This document shows positions 48,972 to 58,133 of a DNA stretch of 64,000 nucleotides, piece after piece. Position 1 is the first letter of the stretch, and every line of letters starts with the position of its first letter. The stretch comes from Rubrivivax sp. A210 (GTDB lineage: Bacteria; Pseudomonadota; Gammaproteobacteria; Burkholderiales; Burkholderiaceae_C), in assembly GCF_904426505.1 (NCBI RefSeq), contig NZ_CAJGBN010000005.1, forward strand, positions 56,812 to 120,811, in the 5' to 3' direction. The notes beneath the pieces are model-generated. The model did no database searches. It was not told the origin of the DNA and worked only from the letters and a program-made list of their open reading frames with translations. Both the position numbers and the translations under genes were made by a program.

Positions 48972-50282
48972 ATGCGCCCGAGTAACGTCGCCTGGAGCCT
49001 GGCCGGTCTGGTGGCGCCGCTAGCAGTGGCGGCATTGACCCTGCCAGCGCTGATCGAAGCCATCGGTATGGATCGCTTCGGCTTACTCGGACTGGCCTGG
49101 GGCCTGATGGGATTCGCCGGGCTGTTCGACCTTGGCATCGGACGCGCCGCCACCCTGACCATCGCCCGCATGAGAGGCGGCGGGCGGACAGACCAGGTGC
49201 CGCTGGTGCTGCGCATCGCGCTGAGGATGTCGTTGCGCGCCGGACTGGTCGGCACCGCCCTGCTGGCCCTTGCGGTGGCCTCGGGCCTGCACCGCCACAT
49301 CCGATACCCTACGGCGTTAGACGCGGAGGTCACGCTGTCGGCATGCTTGCTGGCGCTGACCATCCCGGCGCAGGTGGTGATGGCCACTTACAGGGGCGTC
49401 AACGAGGCATTCGAACAGTTTCGCGGCATCAGCCTCGTGCGCATCGGACTGGGCGTCGCCAACTTCCTGGGGCCCTTTTGCATCGCCCTCTACACGCAAC
49501 ATCTGGCCGCGCTCGTCGGCAGCCTGCTGCTGTCGAGGTTGCTCGCACTCTACGCCTACCGAAGGCTGGCCAATGCCCACCTGAAAAGGCACTTGGCCGT
49601 CATCGATCCCAGCGCCGATCTCGCCGCGGCGGTCGATCTCCGGCGGCAGATGCTTTCTTTCGGGGGTTGGTTTACGCTAAGTTGCATCGTCAGCCCGTTG
49701 ATTACGCAGTCAGATCGCTTCTTCATAGGCAACCTGATCTCGACACAGGCGGTCGCGACATACACCATCCCGTTCGAGGTGGTGACACAGTCGCTCGTGG
49801 TCACCGGAGCCATTTCCAGCGTCGCCTTCCCGAACCTGTCGGCGCTCTACCAGTCGGCCCCCGCCGAGGCCGCAGTGGTGTTCAGGGTTTGGCTGCGGCG
49901 GGTGGTGACACTGATGCTGGCAATCACCGTGGTGATCGCGCTCGCCCTGCCCACGGTGCTGCCGCTGTGGATTGGCCCGCGGCTGCCTGCCGAGTCCGTC
50001 CTCGTGGGCCAGATCCTGTGCATCGGCGTCTTTGCCAACTCGATCGGGTCCATGTACTACGCGCGGCTCCACGCCAAGGGCCGCGCCGACGTCACCGCCA
50101 AGTTGCACGTCGTCGAGCTTCCACTTTTCGTGATCACGCTGTACCTTCTGATAGGGCAGTACGGCGTACTGGGTGCGGCCATGACTTGGTCAGGCCGCAT
50201 GGTGCTGGACGCCTTGCTGCTGGCACTCGCCCCGCCGGACATGGCCATGGCAGGCGAACCCCGGCCGGGGGGGCACCCATGA
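48972..50282 (+). CDS. Wzx-type polysaccharide flippase
   Basis: 436 residues, about 12 membrane spans, MATE/MOP superfamily. It opens SNVAWSLAGLVAPLAVAALT with FGLLGLAWGLMGFAGLFDLG just after, and a central segment reads LSFGGWFTLSCIVSPLITQS, typical of O-antigen and exopolysaccharide translocases. It would flip the undecaprenyl-linked repeat unit to the periplasm. Its stop overlaps the start of the polymerase-like gene. Confidence 0.85.
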   Translation: MRPSNVAWSLAGLVAPLAVAALTLPALIEAIGMDRFGLLGLAWGLMGFAGLFDLGIGRAATLTIARMRGGGRTDQVPLVLRIALRMSLRAGLVGTALLALAVASGLHRHIRYPTALDAEVTLSACLLALTIPAQVVMATYRGVNEAFEQFRGISLVRIGLGVANFLGPFCIALYTQHLAALVGSLLLSRLLALYAYRRLANAHLKRHLAVIDPSADLAAAVDLRRQMLSFGGWFTLSCIVSPLITQSDRFFIGNLISTQAVATYTIPFEVVTQSLVVTGAISSVAFPNLSALYQSAPAEAAVVFRVWLRRVVTLMLAITVVIALALPTVLPLWIGPRLPAESVLVGQILCIGVFANSIGSMYYARLHAKGRADVTAKLHVVELPLFVITLYLLIGQYGVLGAAMTWSGRMVLDALLLALAPPDMAMAGEPRPGGHP

Positions 50283-51514
50283 TCCCTGCCGTCTGGGCCG
50301 TCGTCCTCGCGTGGACGCTGACGAGCTATCTGGTCTCGCGCAGCGTGCTGCACCCGGCGGTGGTCTATTCAGGAATATGGCTGTTTCAGATCACGGGACT
50401 GTTGTTCTTCTCGGAACGGTTCGTGCCGTTGTCACTGGAGGCGATGACCGTCGTCATCTTGGGCTGCCTGGCATTCACGACGGGGACGCATATCCGGTTC
50501 GCGGCGTATGCTGCGCCGCGGCCAAGCGCCGCGCCGCGGAGCATTCCCGTCGGCACGCGCCGGTTCGAAATCGTCGCCGTTGTCGTCGCCCTCTCACTGT
50601 GGGCGCAACACAACGTTTTTTCCACTTTGACCGCCGGGCTCGACTTCGACATCGGGCTCGTCTATGCCAGGAAGCTGATCTCGATCGACGGCGAGGATAT
50701 CTACGGACTGTCTAAGTACGGCAGCCCGCTGGCGCTCAGCGGCCTGCTCGCGCTGCAGGTACTGTGGATCCGCGGTCACGCCAGCCTCAAACACAAGCTG
50801 CTGTGCGTGTTCTTCCTGATCGCCTCGTTGGCTATGGCCGTGCTGTCCACCGGGCGGGGGCCCGTGGTCTTCGTCTTCCTGCTCACGGGCATGGCCTATG
50901 TCCTGGCCGGGCCGCCGGCCGGCCAGCGCCGGCGCCTGGCCACGCTGCTGGCATCGATCACGGCGCTGATGTTCGCGGTCTTCTGGATCATGGGCCGAGC
51001 GCTGGGCAAGGCCGACGACGACGCCGGCGAGGCACTGCTAAACCTGGCCGACTACCTGTTCAGTTCGATTCCGGCCCTCTCGGTGTTCATCGCCGACAAT
51101 CCGGTCTCGCCCTTCGGGGAAGAACACGGCAGCAACACCTTCCGCATCTTCCACGCGGTCGCCGCCGCCCTGGGCATGAGCCCTCCACCGCCGAGCCTGG
51201 TACAGGAATTCATACCGGTCCCACACCTGACGAATCTCTACACGATCTATCTGCACTACATCCTCGATTTCGGCTGGGCAGGTGTGGTGCTGCTGCCGAT
51301 GTTCCTAGGCGCCGTGCATGGCTGGCTGTTCCGCGCGGCCGCGGCCGACCGGCGACGCGAGTTCCTCCTGATCCTGCTGGTCATCTCCTACCTGCCGCTG
51401 CTGCAGGTCGGATTCCAGGAAACGCACTTCTCGACCGTGGCCACCTGGATCCAGTTGTTCCTCATCTGCCTGATGCTGACCCGCCGCCAGCCACCGGCCA
51501 TTTCCCCCTCATGA
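50279..51514 (+). CDS. Wzy-like polysaccharide polymerase (O-antigen polymerase family candidate)
   Basis: 411 residues with about ten membrane spans and one larger periplasmic loop near residues 250-330 (ADNPVSPFGEEHGSNTFRIF). The layout, with arginine-containing loops and a late YTIYLHYILDFGW, resembles Wzy/oligosaccharide repeat-unit polymerases, a family with little sequence conservation. Position between a Wzx flippase and a glycosyltransferase, with four-base overlaps on both sides, supports this. It would join repeat units on the periplasmic side. Confidence 0.75.
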   Translation: MIPAVWAVVLAWTLTSYLVSRSVLHPAVVYSGIWLFQITGLLFFSERFVPLSLEAMTVVILGCLAFTTGTHIRFAAYAAPRPSAAPRSIPVGTRRFEIVAVVVALSLWAQHNVFSTLTAGLDFDIGLVYARKLISIDGEDIYGLSKYGSPLALSGLLALQVLWIRGHASLKHKLLCVFFLIASLAMAVLSTGRGPVVFVFLLTGMAYVLAGPPAGQRRRLATLLASITALMFAVFWIMGRALGKADDDAGEALLNLADYLFSSIPALSVFIADNPVSPFGEEHGSNTFRIFHAVAAALGMSPPPPSLVQEFIPVPHLTNLYTIYLHYILDFGWAGVVLLPMFLGAVHGWLFRAAAADRRREFLLILLVISYLPLLQVGFQETHFSTVATWIQLFLICLMLTRRQPPAISPS

Positions 51515-52458
51515 TGCCGCCGCCTCCCACCCGTCCCCCCTCGCTGGCCATCGTCATCGTCAACTGGAACACCCGCAACCAACTGCGGGAGTGCCTGGCC
51601 TCGATCAGCCCGGCCGTGACCCCGGACTTCGCCCTGGAAGACGTGGTCGTGGTCGACAACGCATCCAGCGACGACTCGATGCAAGGCATAGAGGCCTGTG
51701 GCCTGCCCCTGCGCGTGCAGCGCAATGCCGCCAACCGCGGCTTCGCTGCCGCCTGCAACCAGGGCGCCGCTGGGCTAAAGGCAGACTACTTGCTGTTCCT
51801 GAACCCCGACACCCGGCTGTTCGGGTCGTCTCTGGTCGAGCCAATGCGCTTCATGCAGGATCCGATCCACGCCGACGTGGGCATCTGCGGCGTGCGCCTG
51901 GTGGACGAGGCCGGCCTGCCGTCGACCTCGGCGGCGCGCTTCCCGACACTGCGCGTGATGGTGGGAAGCGTGCTGCGAATCTCGCGCTTCTGGCCACGCG
52001 CGTTTCCGGCCCACCTACATGACGCCGCAGAGCTTGGCGGCAGCGGGCCCGTGGATCAGGTCATCGGCGCCTTCTTCCTGATCCGCCGCGACCTGTTCAA
52101 GCGCTGCGCCGGCTTCGACGAGCGCTTCTTCGTCTACTTCGAGGAGGTGGACCTGTCGCTGCGCGCACGTCAACTTGGCCATGCCTCGTACTTCCTGGCC
52201 ACGGCAAGCGCCTTCCACAAGGGCGGCGGCTCTTCCGAGCGGGTGAAGGCGGCGCGCCTGTTCTATTCGCTGCGCAGCCGCTTCCTGTACGCACGCAAGC
52301 ACTTCAGCGCACCCGAGGTGGCGGCCGTGCTGCTGCTCACGGCCGTGGAACTGCCGCTGCGTCTGACGCAGGGCCTGCTGCGCCGCTCCTGGAGCGACAT
52401 CGAGAACACGGCCGTGGCCTACGGGCGGCTGCTTGCCGATTGCCTGCGGAGGACCTGA
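51511..52458 (+). CDS. Family 2 glycosyltransferase, rhamnosyltransferase-like
   Basis: 315 residues. GT-A fold: IVIVNWNTRNQLRECLAS (about residues 15-32), VVVDNASSDDSM (about 46), NRGFAAACNQGA (about 73) and LLFLNPDTR (about 91). The acceptor-side motif GAFFLIRRDLF followed by FDERFFVYFEEVDLSLRARQ is the pattern of WbbL-like rhamnosyltransferases. It would add a sugar to the lipid-linked repeat unit on the cytosolic side. Coupled by overlap to both neighbours. Confidence 0.87.
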   Translation: MMPPPPTRPPSLAIVIVNWNTRNQLRECLASISPAVTPDFALEDVVVVDNASSDDSMQGIEACGLPLRVQRNAANRGFAAACNQGAAGLKADYLLFLNPDTRLFGSSLVEPMRFMQDPIHADVGICGVRLVDEAGLPSTSAARFPTLRVMVGSVLRISRFWPRAFPAHLHDAAELGGSGPVDQVIGAFFLIRRDLFKRCAGFDERFFVYFEEVDLSLRARQLGHASYFLATASAFHKGGGSSERVKAARLFYSLRSRFLYARKHFSAPEVAAVLLLTAVELPLRLTQGLLRRSWSDIENTAVAYGRLLADCLRRT

Positions 52459-53069
52459 TGCCATTGTTCGACAAACGCGGCGTGCTCGGGCGCGCATCGG
52501 CCACCGCCCCCGTGACGCTGGAACTGGGGTGCGGCAACGGCAAGAAGAACCCCAACGCGATCGGCATCGACTTGCTCGACTACCCCGGCGTGGACCTCGT
52601 CGGTGACGTCTACGAGGCGCTGGCGGCGCTGCCCGACCGCAGCGTGGAGGGCGTCTATGCCTATCACTTCATCGAGCATGTGCCGGACGTCGAGCGGCTG
52701 CTCGCCGAGCTGTCGCGCGTGGTCAGGCCCGTCGGCACGATCGAGTTCGTCGCACCGCATTTCTCGAACCCCTATTTCTATTCCGACCCCACGCACCGCA
52801 GCTTTTTCGGGCTCTACACCTTCGCCTACTACGCCAAGCGCTCGCCCTTTACGCGCCAGGTACCCACCTACGGCTATCAGTCGACCATGGCCGTGAGGCG
52901 GGTCGACCTGATCTTCAAGTCGTCACGCAGCTTTCCGGTCCGCTGGGGTATCAAGCGCCTGGTCGGCAGCCTGTTCAACTCGTGCAACTACATGCGCGAG
53001 CTGTACGAAGAGAACTTCTGCTACCTCTTTCCCTGCTACGAGGTTCGGTACCTGCTGGTCCGCGAGTGA
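52458..53069 (+). CDS. Class I SAM-dependent methyltransferase in the polysaccharide operon
   Basis: 203 residues. Motif I is LELGCGNGKKNPNAIGIDL (about residues 20-38), then VYAYHFIEHVPDVERLLAEL (about 77) and post-motif RPVGTIEFVAPHFSNP. The C-terminal half is aromatic-rich, without a membrane span. Genes of this kind in polysaccharide clusters often methylate a sugar or the chain end; that role is inferred from context. Its ATG shares a base with the preceding stop. Confidence 0.8.
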   Translation: MPLFDKRGVLGRASATAPVTLELGCGNGKKNPNAIGIDLLDYPGVDLVGDVYEALAALPDRSVEGVYAYHFIEHVPDVERLLAELSRVVRPVGTIEFVAPHFSNPYFYSDPTHRSFFGLYTFAYYAKRSPFTRQVPTYGYQSTMAVRRVDLIFKSSRSFPVRWGIKRLVGSLFNSCNYMRELYEENFCYLFPCYEVRYLLVRE

Positions 53070-53072
53070 ACG

Positions 53073-54140
53073 ATGAACCTCCTGGTACTGCCCCGCTTTG
53101 ACCGGCTCGGCGCCTCGTCGCGCCTGCGCATGCTGCAGTTCCTGCCGCAGTTGCAGGCGCAGGGCCTGCACTGCCGCGTCAACCCGCTCATCGACGACGA
53201 GTTGCTGCGCCGCAAGTACGCCGGTGCGGGCTATGGCACGCTGACCCTGCTGCGCGCCTACCTGCGACGCAGCATCGCCCTGCTGGGCCGCCGCGGGCAG
53301 GAACTCCTGTGGATCGAGAAGGAAGCCCTGCCCTGGTTGCCGGCCTGGCTGGAACTGACCCTGATGCGCCGGCCCTACGTGCTCGATTTCGACGACGCGA
53401 TCTTCCACAACTACGACCGCCACGGTTCGGCCTGGGTGCGCCGCCTGTTCGGCCGCCGCGTCGACAAGTTGATGGCACGGGCGCACCTGGTCGTGGTGGG
53501 CAACGAATACCTGGGCGACCGCGCCCGCGCGGCTGGCGCACGCTGGGTCGAGACCCTGCCCACGGTGGTCGACCTCGACCGCTATCCAGCGCGCGCGCCG
53601 CGGGCGCCGGAAGACCCGGGGCCGCTGCGCATCGTCTGGATCGGCTCACCCTCGACCGGGCAATACCTGTCGCTGCTGGCCGCGCCGCTGGCGAGCCTGG
53701 CCACGCGGCACCGCTTTGTGCTGCGCGTGATCGGCGCCCATCCGGTCGACCTGCCGGGTGTGCCGGTGGAGGCCCTGCCCTGGTCGGCCGAGACCGAGGC
53801 GCAAGCCATCGGCGATTGCGACATCGGCGTCATGCCCCTCTTCGACAGCCCGTGGGAGCGCGGCAAGTGCGCCTACAAGCTCATCCAGTACATGGCCTGC
53901 GGTCTGCCGACCGTGGCCTCCGCCATAGGGGCCAACGTGAACGTCACGGTACAAGGCGAGACCGGCTTCCTGGTCTCCAGCGCCACCGAGTGGGCCGTCG
54001 CCCTCGAGCGCCTCATCGTCGACCCAGCGCTGCGCGACCGCCTGGGTGCGGCGGGCAGGAACCGCGTGGCCCGGGACTACTCGCTGCAGGCGGTGGGGCC
54101 CAGGTTGGGCGAACTGCTCAAGCGTGCTGGGGAGGCCTGA
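53073..54140 (+). CDS. Family 4-type glycosyltransferase
   Basis: 355 residues, GT-B fold. N-terminal LVLPRFDRLGASSRLRML; the C-terminal nucleotide-sugar domain begins LRIVWIGSPSTGQYLSLL and contains GVMPLFDSPWERGKCAYKLI (about residue 250) followed by YMACGLPTVAS and GETGFLV. This is the donor-site pattern of GT4 enzymes. Donor and acceptor unknown. It lies three bases after the methyltransferase stop and two bases before the asnB-type start. Confidence 0.85.
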   Translation: MNLLVLPRFDRLGASSRLRMLQFLPQLQAQGLHCRVNPLIDDELLRRKYAGAGYGTLTLLRAYLRRSIALLGRRGQELLWIEKEALPWLPAWLELTLMRRPYVLDFDDAIFHNYDRHGSAWVRRLFGRRVDKLMARAHLVVVGNEYLGDRARAAGARWVETLPTVVDLDRYPARAPRAPEDPGPLRIVWIGSPSTGQYLSLLAAPLASLATRHRFVLRVIGAHPVDLPGVPVEALPWSAETEAQAIGDCDIGVMPLFDSPWERGKCAYKLIQYMACGLPTVASAIGANVNVTVQGETGFLVSSATEWAVALERLIVDPALRDRLGAAGRNRVARDYSLQAVGPRLGELLKRAGEA

Positions 54141-54142
54141 CC

Positions 54143-56107
54143 GTGTGCGGCATCACCGGCTTTCTGGGCGGCGCTCCGATGGGGGCCGAGGCCTGCTCAC
54201 AGTTGCTCGAGCGCATGGCCACCCGCATCGCCCACCGCGGGCCCGATTCCAGCGGCGTCTGGTTCGACCTCGAGCACCGCATCGGCCTGGGCCATCGGCG
54301 GCTGTCGGTGGTCGACCTCTCGCCTGCGGGTGCCCAGCCCATGGTCGCCGCCAGTGGGCGCTACACGATGGTGCTGAATGGCGAGATCTACAACCACCTG
54401 GAGATGCGTGCGGAGTTGCAGGCGCTAGGCCAGGCCCCGGCGTGGCGCGGCCACTCCGACACCGAGAGCTTGCTGGCCGCCATCGACGCCTGGGGACTGG
54501 ACGCCGCCATCGAACGCACGGTGGGGATGTTCGCGCTGGCCGTCTGGGATCGCCAGCGCCGCGAACTTGCGCTGGTGCGCGACAGGCTTGGCGAGAAGCC
54601 GCTGTACTACGGCTGGCAAGGGTCGGGGGCGGGCAGGACCTTCCTGTTCGGCTCCGAGCTCAAGGCGCTGGCCGCGCATCCCGCCTTCGCCGGCGAAATC
54701 GACCGCAGCTCGGTCTGCCTGCTGCTGCGCCACTCGTACATCCCAGCGCCATGGTCGATCAACCTGGGCGTGAGCAAGCTGTTGCCCGGGAGCATCCTTC
54801 GCGTCACCGCCGCCGGGGCCGAGACGCCACCGCGGCGCTACTGGAACGCGCTGGAGGTGGCGCGCACGGCGTCGCAGCAGCCGCTGGGTGTCACGCCCGT
54901 CGAGGCGGTGGACGGGCTGGAACAGGTGCTCAGGCGCAGCATCTCGGGCCAGATGATGGCCGATGTGCCGCTGGGCGCCTTTCTTTCGGGCGGCATCGAC
55001 TCGACCACGGTGGTGGCGCTGATGCAGTCGCTCAGCAGCAGGCCGGTGCGCACCTTCACCATCGGTTCCGACGATGCGCGCTACGATGAATCGGAGCACG
55101 CTGCGGCGGTGGCCCGCCACCTCGGAACCGACCACACCGCACTGCGCGTCACCGCCGCCGATGCGCTGGCCACCGTGCCCCGGCTGGCCAGCGCCTACTG
55201 CGAACCCTTCGCCGATTCGTCGCAGATCCCCACGCTGCTGGTCAGCGGTCTGGCGCGCCAGCAGGTGACGGTGGCGCTGTCGGGTGACGGCGCCGACGAG
55301 CTTTTCGGCGGCTACACACGCTACCGTGTCACGGCGTCGATGTGGCGCCGCCTGAGCCGCATTCCTCGGCCGCTGCGCCGGGCCGCCGGTGCAGCGCTGG
55401 GCGCGGTATCGCCGGCCGGCTGGGACCGGTTGCGCGCCTTCATCCCGGGCGCGCGCCATTTCGCCGGCTTCGGCGACAAGGTCCACAAGGGTGCGGTGGC
55501 GATGGACAGTCCCAGCGCCGACGAGTTGTTCCGCCGCCTGGTCTCGACCGAGCAGCATCCCGAGGCCTACGTTGTGGGCGGGCGCGAGCACCCCACCCTC
55601 TTCAGCCAGCCCCAGGCCGAACTCGCAGCGATGGAAGCCGTGCCCATGATGATGGCGCTGGACGCCGTGGGCTACCTGCCCGATGACATCATGGCCAAGG
55701 TCGACCGCGCCAGCATGGCCGTATCGCTGGAGACGCGCGCGCCCTACCTCGACCACCGTGTCTACGAATACGCCTGGCGCCTGCCACTGGACTGCAAGCT
55801 GCGCGACGGCCAGACCAAGTGGGCGCTGCGCCGCCTGTGCGAACGCCATGTGCCCAGGGCGCTGCTCGAAAGGCCCAAGCGCGGCTTCAGCATCCCCATC
55901 GATGCCTGGCTGCGCGGCCCGCTCAAGCCCTGGGCCGATGCCCTGCTCGACCCGGTAGCGCTGCGCCGCGACGGCCTGCTCGAACCGGCACCGGTGCAGC
56001 GCCTGTGGTCCGAGCACCTGAGCGGCACGCGCAACCATTCGCTATCGCTGTGGAACCTGCTGATGCTGCAGGAGTGGGTGCGCAGCCACAAGGCGCTGGT
56101 CGCATGA
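54143..56107 (+). CDS. Glutamine-hydrolysing asparagine synthase-type amidotransferase
   Basis: 654 residues from a GTG, so the catalytic cysteine is residue 2 (MCGITGFLGG), as required for an Ntn glutaminase. Further motifs: RIAHRGPDSSGVWFD, GHRRLSVVDLSPAGAQPM and NGEIYNH in the glutaminase half, and the ATP-pyrophosphatase loop GAFLSGGIDSTTVVAL (about residue 280) in the synthetase half. AsnB-like enzymes are frequent in polysaccharide and exosortase-linked clusters, where they probably amidate a sugar acid rather than make asparagine. That role is inferred from the neighbours. Confidence 0.9.
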   Translation: MCGITGFLGGAPMGAEACSQLLERMATRIAHRGPDSSGVWFDLEHRIGLGHRRLSVVDLSPAGAQPMVAASGRYTMVLNGEIYNHLEMRAELQALGQAPAWRGHSDTESLLAAIDAWGLDAAIERTVGMFALAVWDRQRRELALVRDRLGEKPLYYGWQGSGAGRTFLFGSELKALAAHPAFAGEIDRSSVCLLLRHSYIPAPWSINLGVSKLLPGSILRVTAAGAETPPRRYWNALEVARTASQQPLGVTPVEAVDGLEQVLRRSISGQMMADVPLGAFLSGGIDSTTVVALMQSLSSRPVRTFTIGSDDARYDESEHAAAVARHLGTDHTALRVTAADALATVPRLASAYCEPFADSSQIPTLLVSGLARQQVTVALSGDGADELFGGYTRYRVTASMWRRLSRIPRPLRRAAGAALGAVSPAGWDRLRAFIPGARHFAGFGDKVHKGAVAMDSPSADELFRRLVSTEQHPEAYVVGGREHPTLFSQPQAELAAMEAVPMMMALDAVGYLPDDIMAKVDRASMAVSLETRAPYLDHRVYEYAWRLPLDCKLRDGQTKWALRRLCERHVPRALLERPKRGFSIPIDAWLRGPLKPWADALLDPVALRRDGLLEPAPVQRLWSEHLSGTRNHSLSLWNLLMLQEWVRSHKALVA

Positions 56108-57285
56108 AGATCTGCATGATCTGCAACACCGACGGTGCGCTCTACGTGTTCCGCAAGCCCATCGTCCAAGCCGCCGTCGCGCGTGGTCACCAGGTCCATG
56201 CCATCGCCGACCGCAGCCGCTATTTCGAGAAGCTGGAGGGCCTGGGAATGGTGCCCGAAGCGCTGGACTTCGGGCGCCACAGTGTCGGCCTGGGCAGCAA
56301 CCTGAGGTTGCTGTGGGCGCTGCGGCAGGCGTTGCGCCGCCAAGCGCCCGACGTCGTCCACAGCTTCACACACAAGCCGGCGATCTACGGCACCCTCGCC
56401 GCCCGCATGGCCGGTGTGCGGGCGCGTCTGGTGACCATCACCGGCCTGGGCACGCTGTTCACCAACCACGACTTGAAATCGCGCATTCTGCGCTTCGCGC
56501 TGGTCACCCAGTACCGCTTCGCGCTGCGTTTCGCACACCACGTCTTCTTCCAAAACCCGGACGATCTGGCCTACTTCGTCGACAACGGCATCGTCAACCC
56601 GGCCAAGGCCATCCTGACCAACGGGTCGGGCGTCGATCTCGAGGAGTTCGACCTGCCATCGCCCGCGGCGGTGCAGGACGCGCGGCTGTCTCTGTCCGGC
56701 GAACTGGGTGCGGCGCTTGGCGACCGCACGCTGGTGGTCTTTCCGGCCCGCGGCGTGCGCGAGAAGGGTTTCCATCTCTTTTACGACGCGGCGCGCCAGA
56801 TCCACCGGCTGATGCCAGGCCGCTACGTCTTCATGCATCTGGGCCTGGTGGACAACGCCTCGGGCAGTGGCATCACGGGCCAGAACATCGCCGCCTACGC
56901 CAAGGACTGCGGGGTGCACTACCTGGGCTTCAAGGACGACATCGGGCGCTACATGGCCGCCGCCGACATCGTGGCGCTGCCCTCCTACTACCGCGAGGGC
57001 ACGCCGCGCTCGATGATCGAGGCCCTGGCACTGGGCAAGGTGGTGGTCACCACTGACGCCCCGGGCTGCCGCGAAACCGTGATCGACGGCTGGAACGGTC
57101 ACTTGTGCAAGCCGGCCGATGGACATTCTTTCATCGCCGCGCTGCTGAAGGTCGACACCGCGTTCGCGGCGGCCGCCCGCCAGCGCTCACGTGCGCTGTG
57201 CGAGGCCAAGTTCGACGTGCGGCACCTGGTTGCCCTCACGCTCGAGAAATATGGCGACCCAGTGGCAGCGGCGCCCCCTGCCTGA
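56104..57285 (+). CDS. Family 4 glycosyltransferase
   Basis: 393 residues, GT-B fold. N-terminal MKICMICNTDGALYVFRKPI and DVVHSFTHKPAIYGTLAARM with TGLGTLFTN, as in GT4 enzymes related to WbaZ/PglA-like HexNAc transferases. The donor domain has VVFPARGVREKGFHLF, then LPSYYREGTPRSMIEALALG (about residue 298) and TTDAPGCRETV. Overlaps the asnB-type gene by four bases. It probably adds the second or a later sugar of the repeat unit. Confidence 0.88.
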   Translation: MKICMICNTDGALYVFRKPIVQAAVARGHQVHAIADRSRYFEKLEGLGMVPEALDFGRHSVGLGSNLRLLWALRQALRRQAPDVVHSFTHKPAIYGTLAARMAGVRARLVTITGLGTLFTNHDLKSRILRFALVTQYRFALRFAHHVFFQNPDDLAYFVDNGIVNPAKAILTNGSGVDLEEFDLPSPAAVQDARLSLSGELGAALGDRTLVVFPARGVREKGFHLFYDAARQIHRLMPGRYVFMHLGLVDNASGSGITGQNIAAYAKDCGVHYLGFKDDIGRYMAAADIVALPSYYREGTPRSMIEALALGKVVVTTDAPGCRETVIDGWNGHLCKPADGHSFIAALLKVDTAFAAAARQRSRALCEAKFDVRHLVALTLEKYGDPVAAAPPA

Positions 57286-57339
57286 CACGCAAAAACACTG
57301 CCTTCGAACCCCAAAGGGTGGCCCGCCGGACGGGCCAAC

Positions 57340-57344
57340 AGGAG
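57340..57344 (+). promoter_or_regulatory. Strong ribosome-binding site deciding a TTG start
   Basis: AGGAG six bases before TTG at 57351. No ATG or GTG in the same frame has comparable spacing, so it sets the start of the following methyltransferase. Confidence 0.7.
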
Positions 57345-57350
57345 AAGAAC

Positions 57351-58133
57351 TTGGCCATCATCGACATCGAGCGCGCCCGCAACCTCTACAACTCCGAGAG
57401 CTACGAGAGCAACACCAACGACTGGGAAGACTCGACCTCGGCCTTCCGCGCCCGCGCCTTCCACGAGGCCCTGGCCCAGGCGGGGCTGGCGCAGCGCGCG
57501 GGCTCGTTTCTTGACGTCGGCTGTGGTTCCGGCGGTGTGCTGATGAAGCTCAGCGCCAACCACGGCAGCCAGATCAAGGGCGGGCAGGGGCGCTTCGAGG
57601 GCATCGACCTGTCGCCGAACGCGGTCAAGATCGCGCAGCAGTTGTATCCGGACGCGGAGGCGCATGGCGTCAGCTTCGCCGTGGGGCTGGTGCAGGACAA
57701 GGTCGTGGCCGAGCCTTACGACGTGGTCTCGCTCATCCACGTCCTCGAGCACTGCCCCGACATGCTGGAAATGCTGGCGGCCTGCGAGCGCGTGGGCCGA
57801 CACCTGTACATCAACGTACCCATCGAGGTGAACCTGATGTACACGCTGCGGCGGCGCGTGCTGGTCCACCAGTACCTGTCCTACGGTCACCTGCACTTCT
57901 TCAATGAGGAGTTCTTTCTGTGCTGGCTCGAGAAGAACGGCTTCGAGATCCTATCGACCGTCTACTCGGCGGATTTCGAGATCCCCAAGGCCGGCCTGGG
58001 CTACCGCGTCACGCAGGCGCTGCGGCGCTGGACCGGGCGCGTGCTGGGCCCGTCCGTGGCCACCTGGCTGCTCGGCGGCTACAGCTTCGGCGTGCTGGTG
58101 CGCAGCCGCGCGCTGCCGGCGCGGGCGGCCTGA
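57351..58133 (+). CDS. Class I SAM-dependent methyltransferase (TTG start)
   Basis: 260 residues. The N-terminus MAIIDIERARNLYNSESYES is followed by motif I FLDVGCGSGGVLMKLS (about residues 51-66), GIDLSPNAVKIAQ and SLIHVLEHCPDMLEML. The end is basic and hydrophobic (LGGYSFGVLVRSRAL). It follows a 65-base gap with its own ribosome site, unlike most genes in the operon, and overlaps the next gene. Likely a sugar or lipid-linked-oligosaccharide methyltransferase by context. It is not closely similar to the other methyltransferase in the cluster. Confidence 0.8.
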   Translation: MAIIDIERARNLYNSESYESNTNDWEDSTSAFRARAFHEALAQAGLAQRAGSFLDVGCGSGGVLMKLSANHGSQIKGGQGRFEGIDLSPNAVKIAQQLYPDAEAHGVSFAVGLVQDKVVAEPYDVVSLIHVLEHCPDMLEMLAACERVGRHLYINVPIEVNLMYTLRRRVLVHQYLSYGHLHFFNEEFFLCWLEKNGFEILSTVYSADFEIPKAGLGYRVTQALRRWTGRVLGPSVATWLLGGYSFGVLVRSRALPARAA

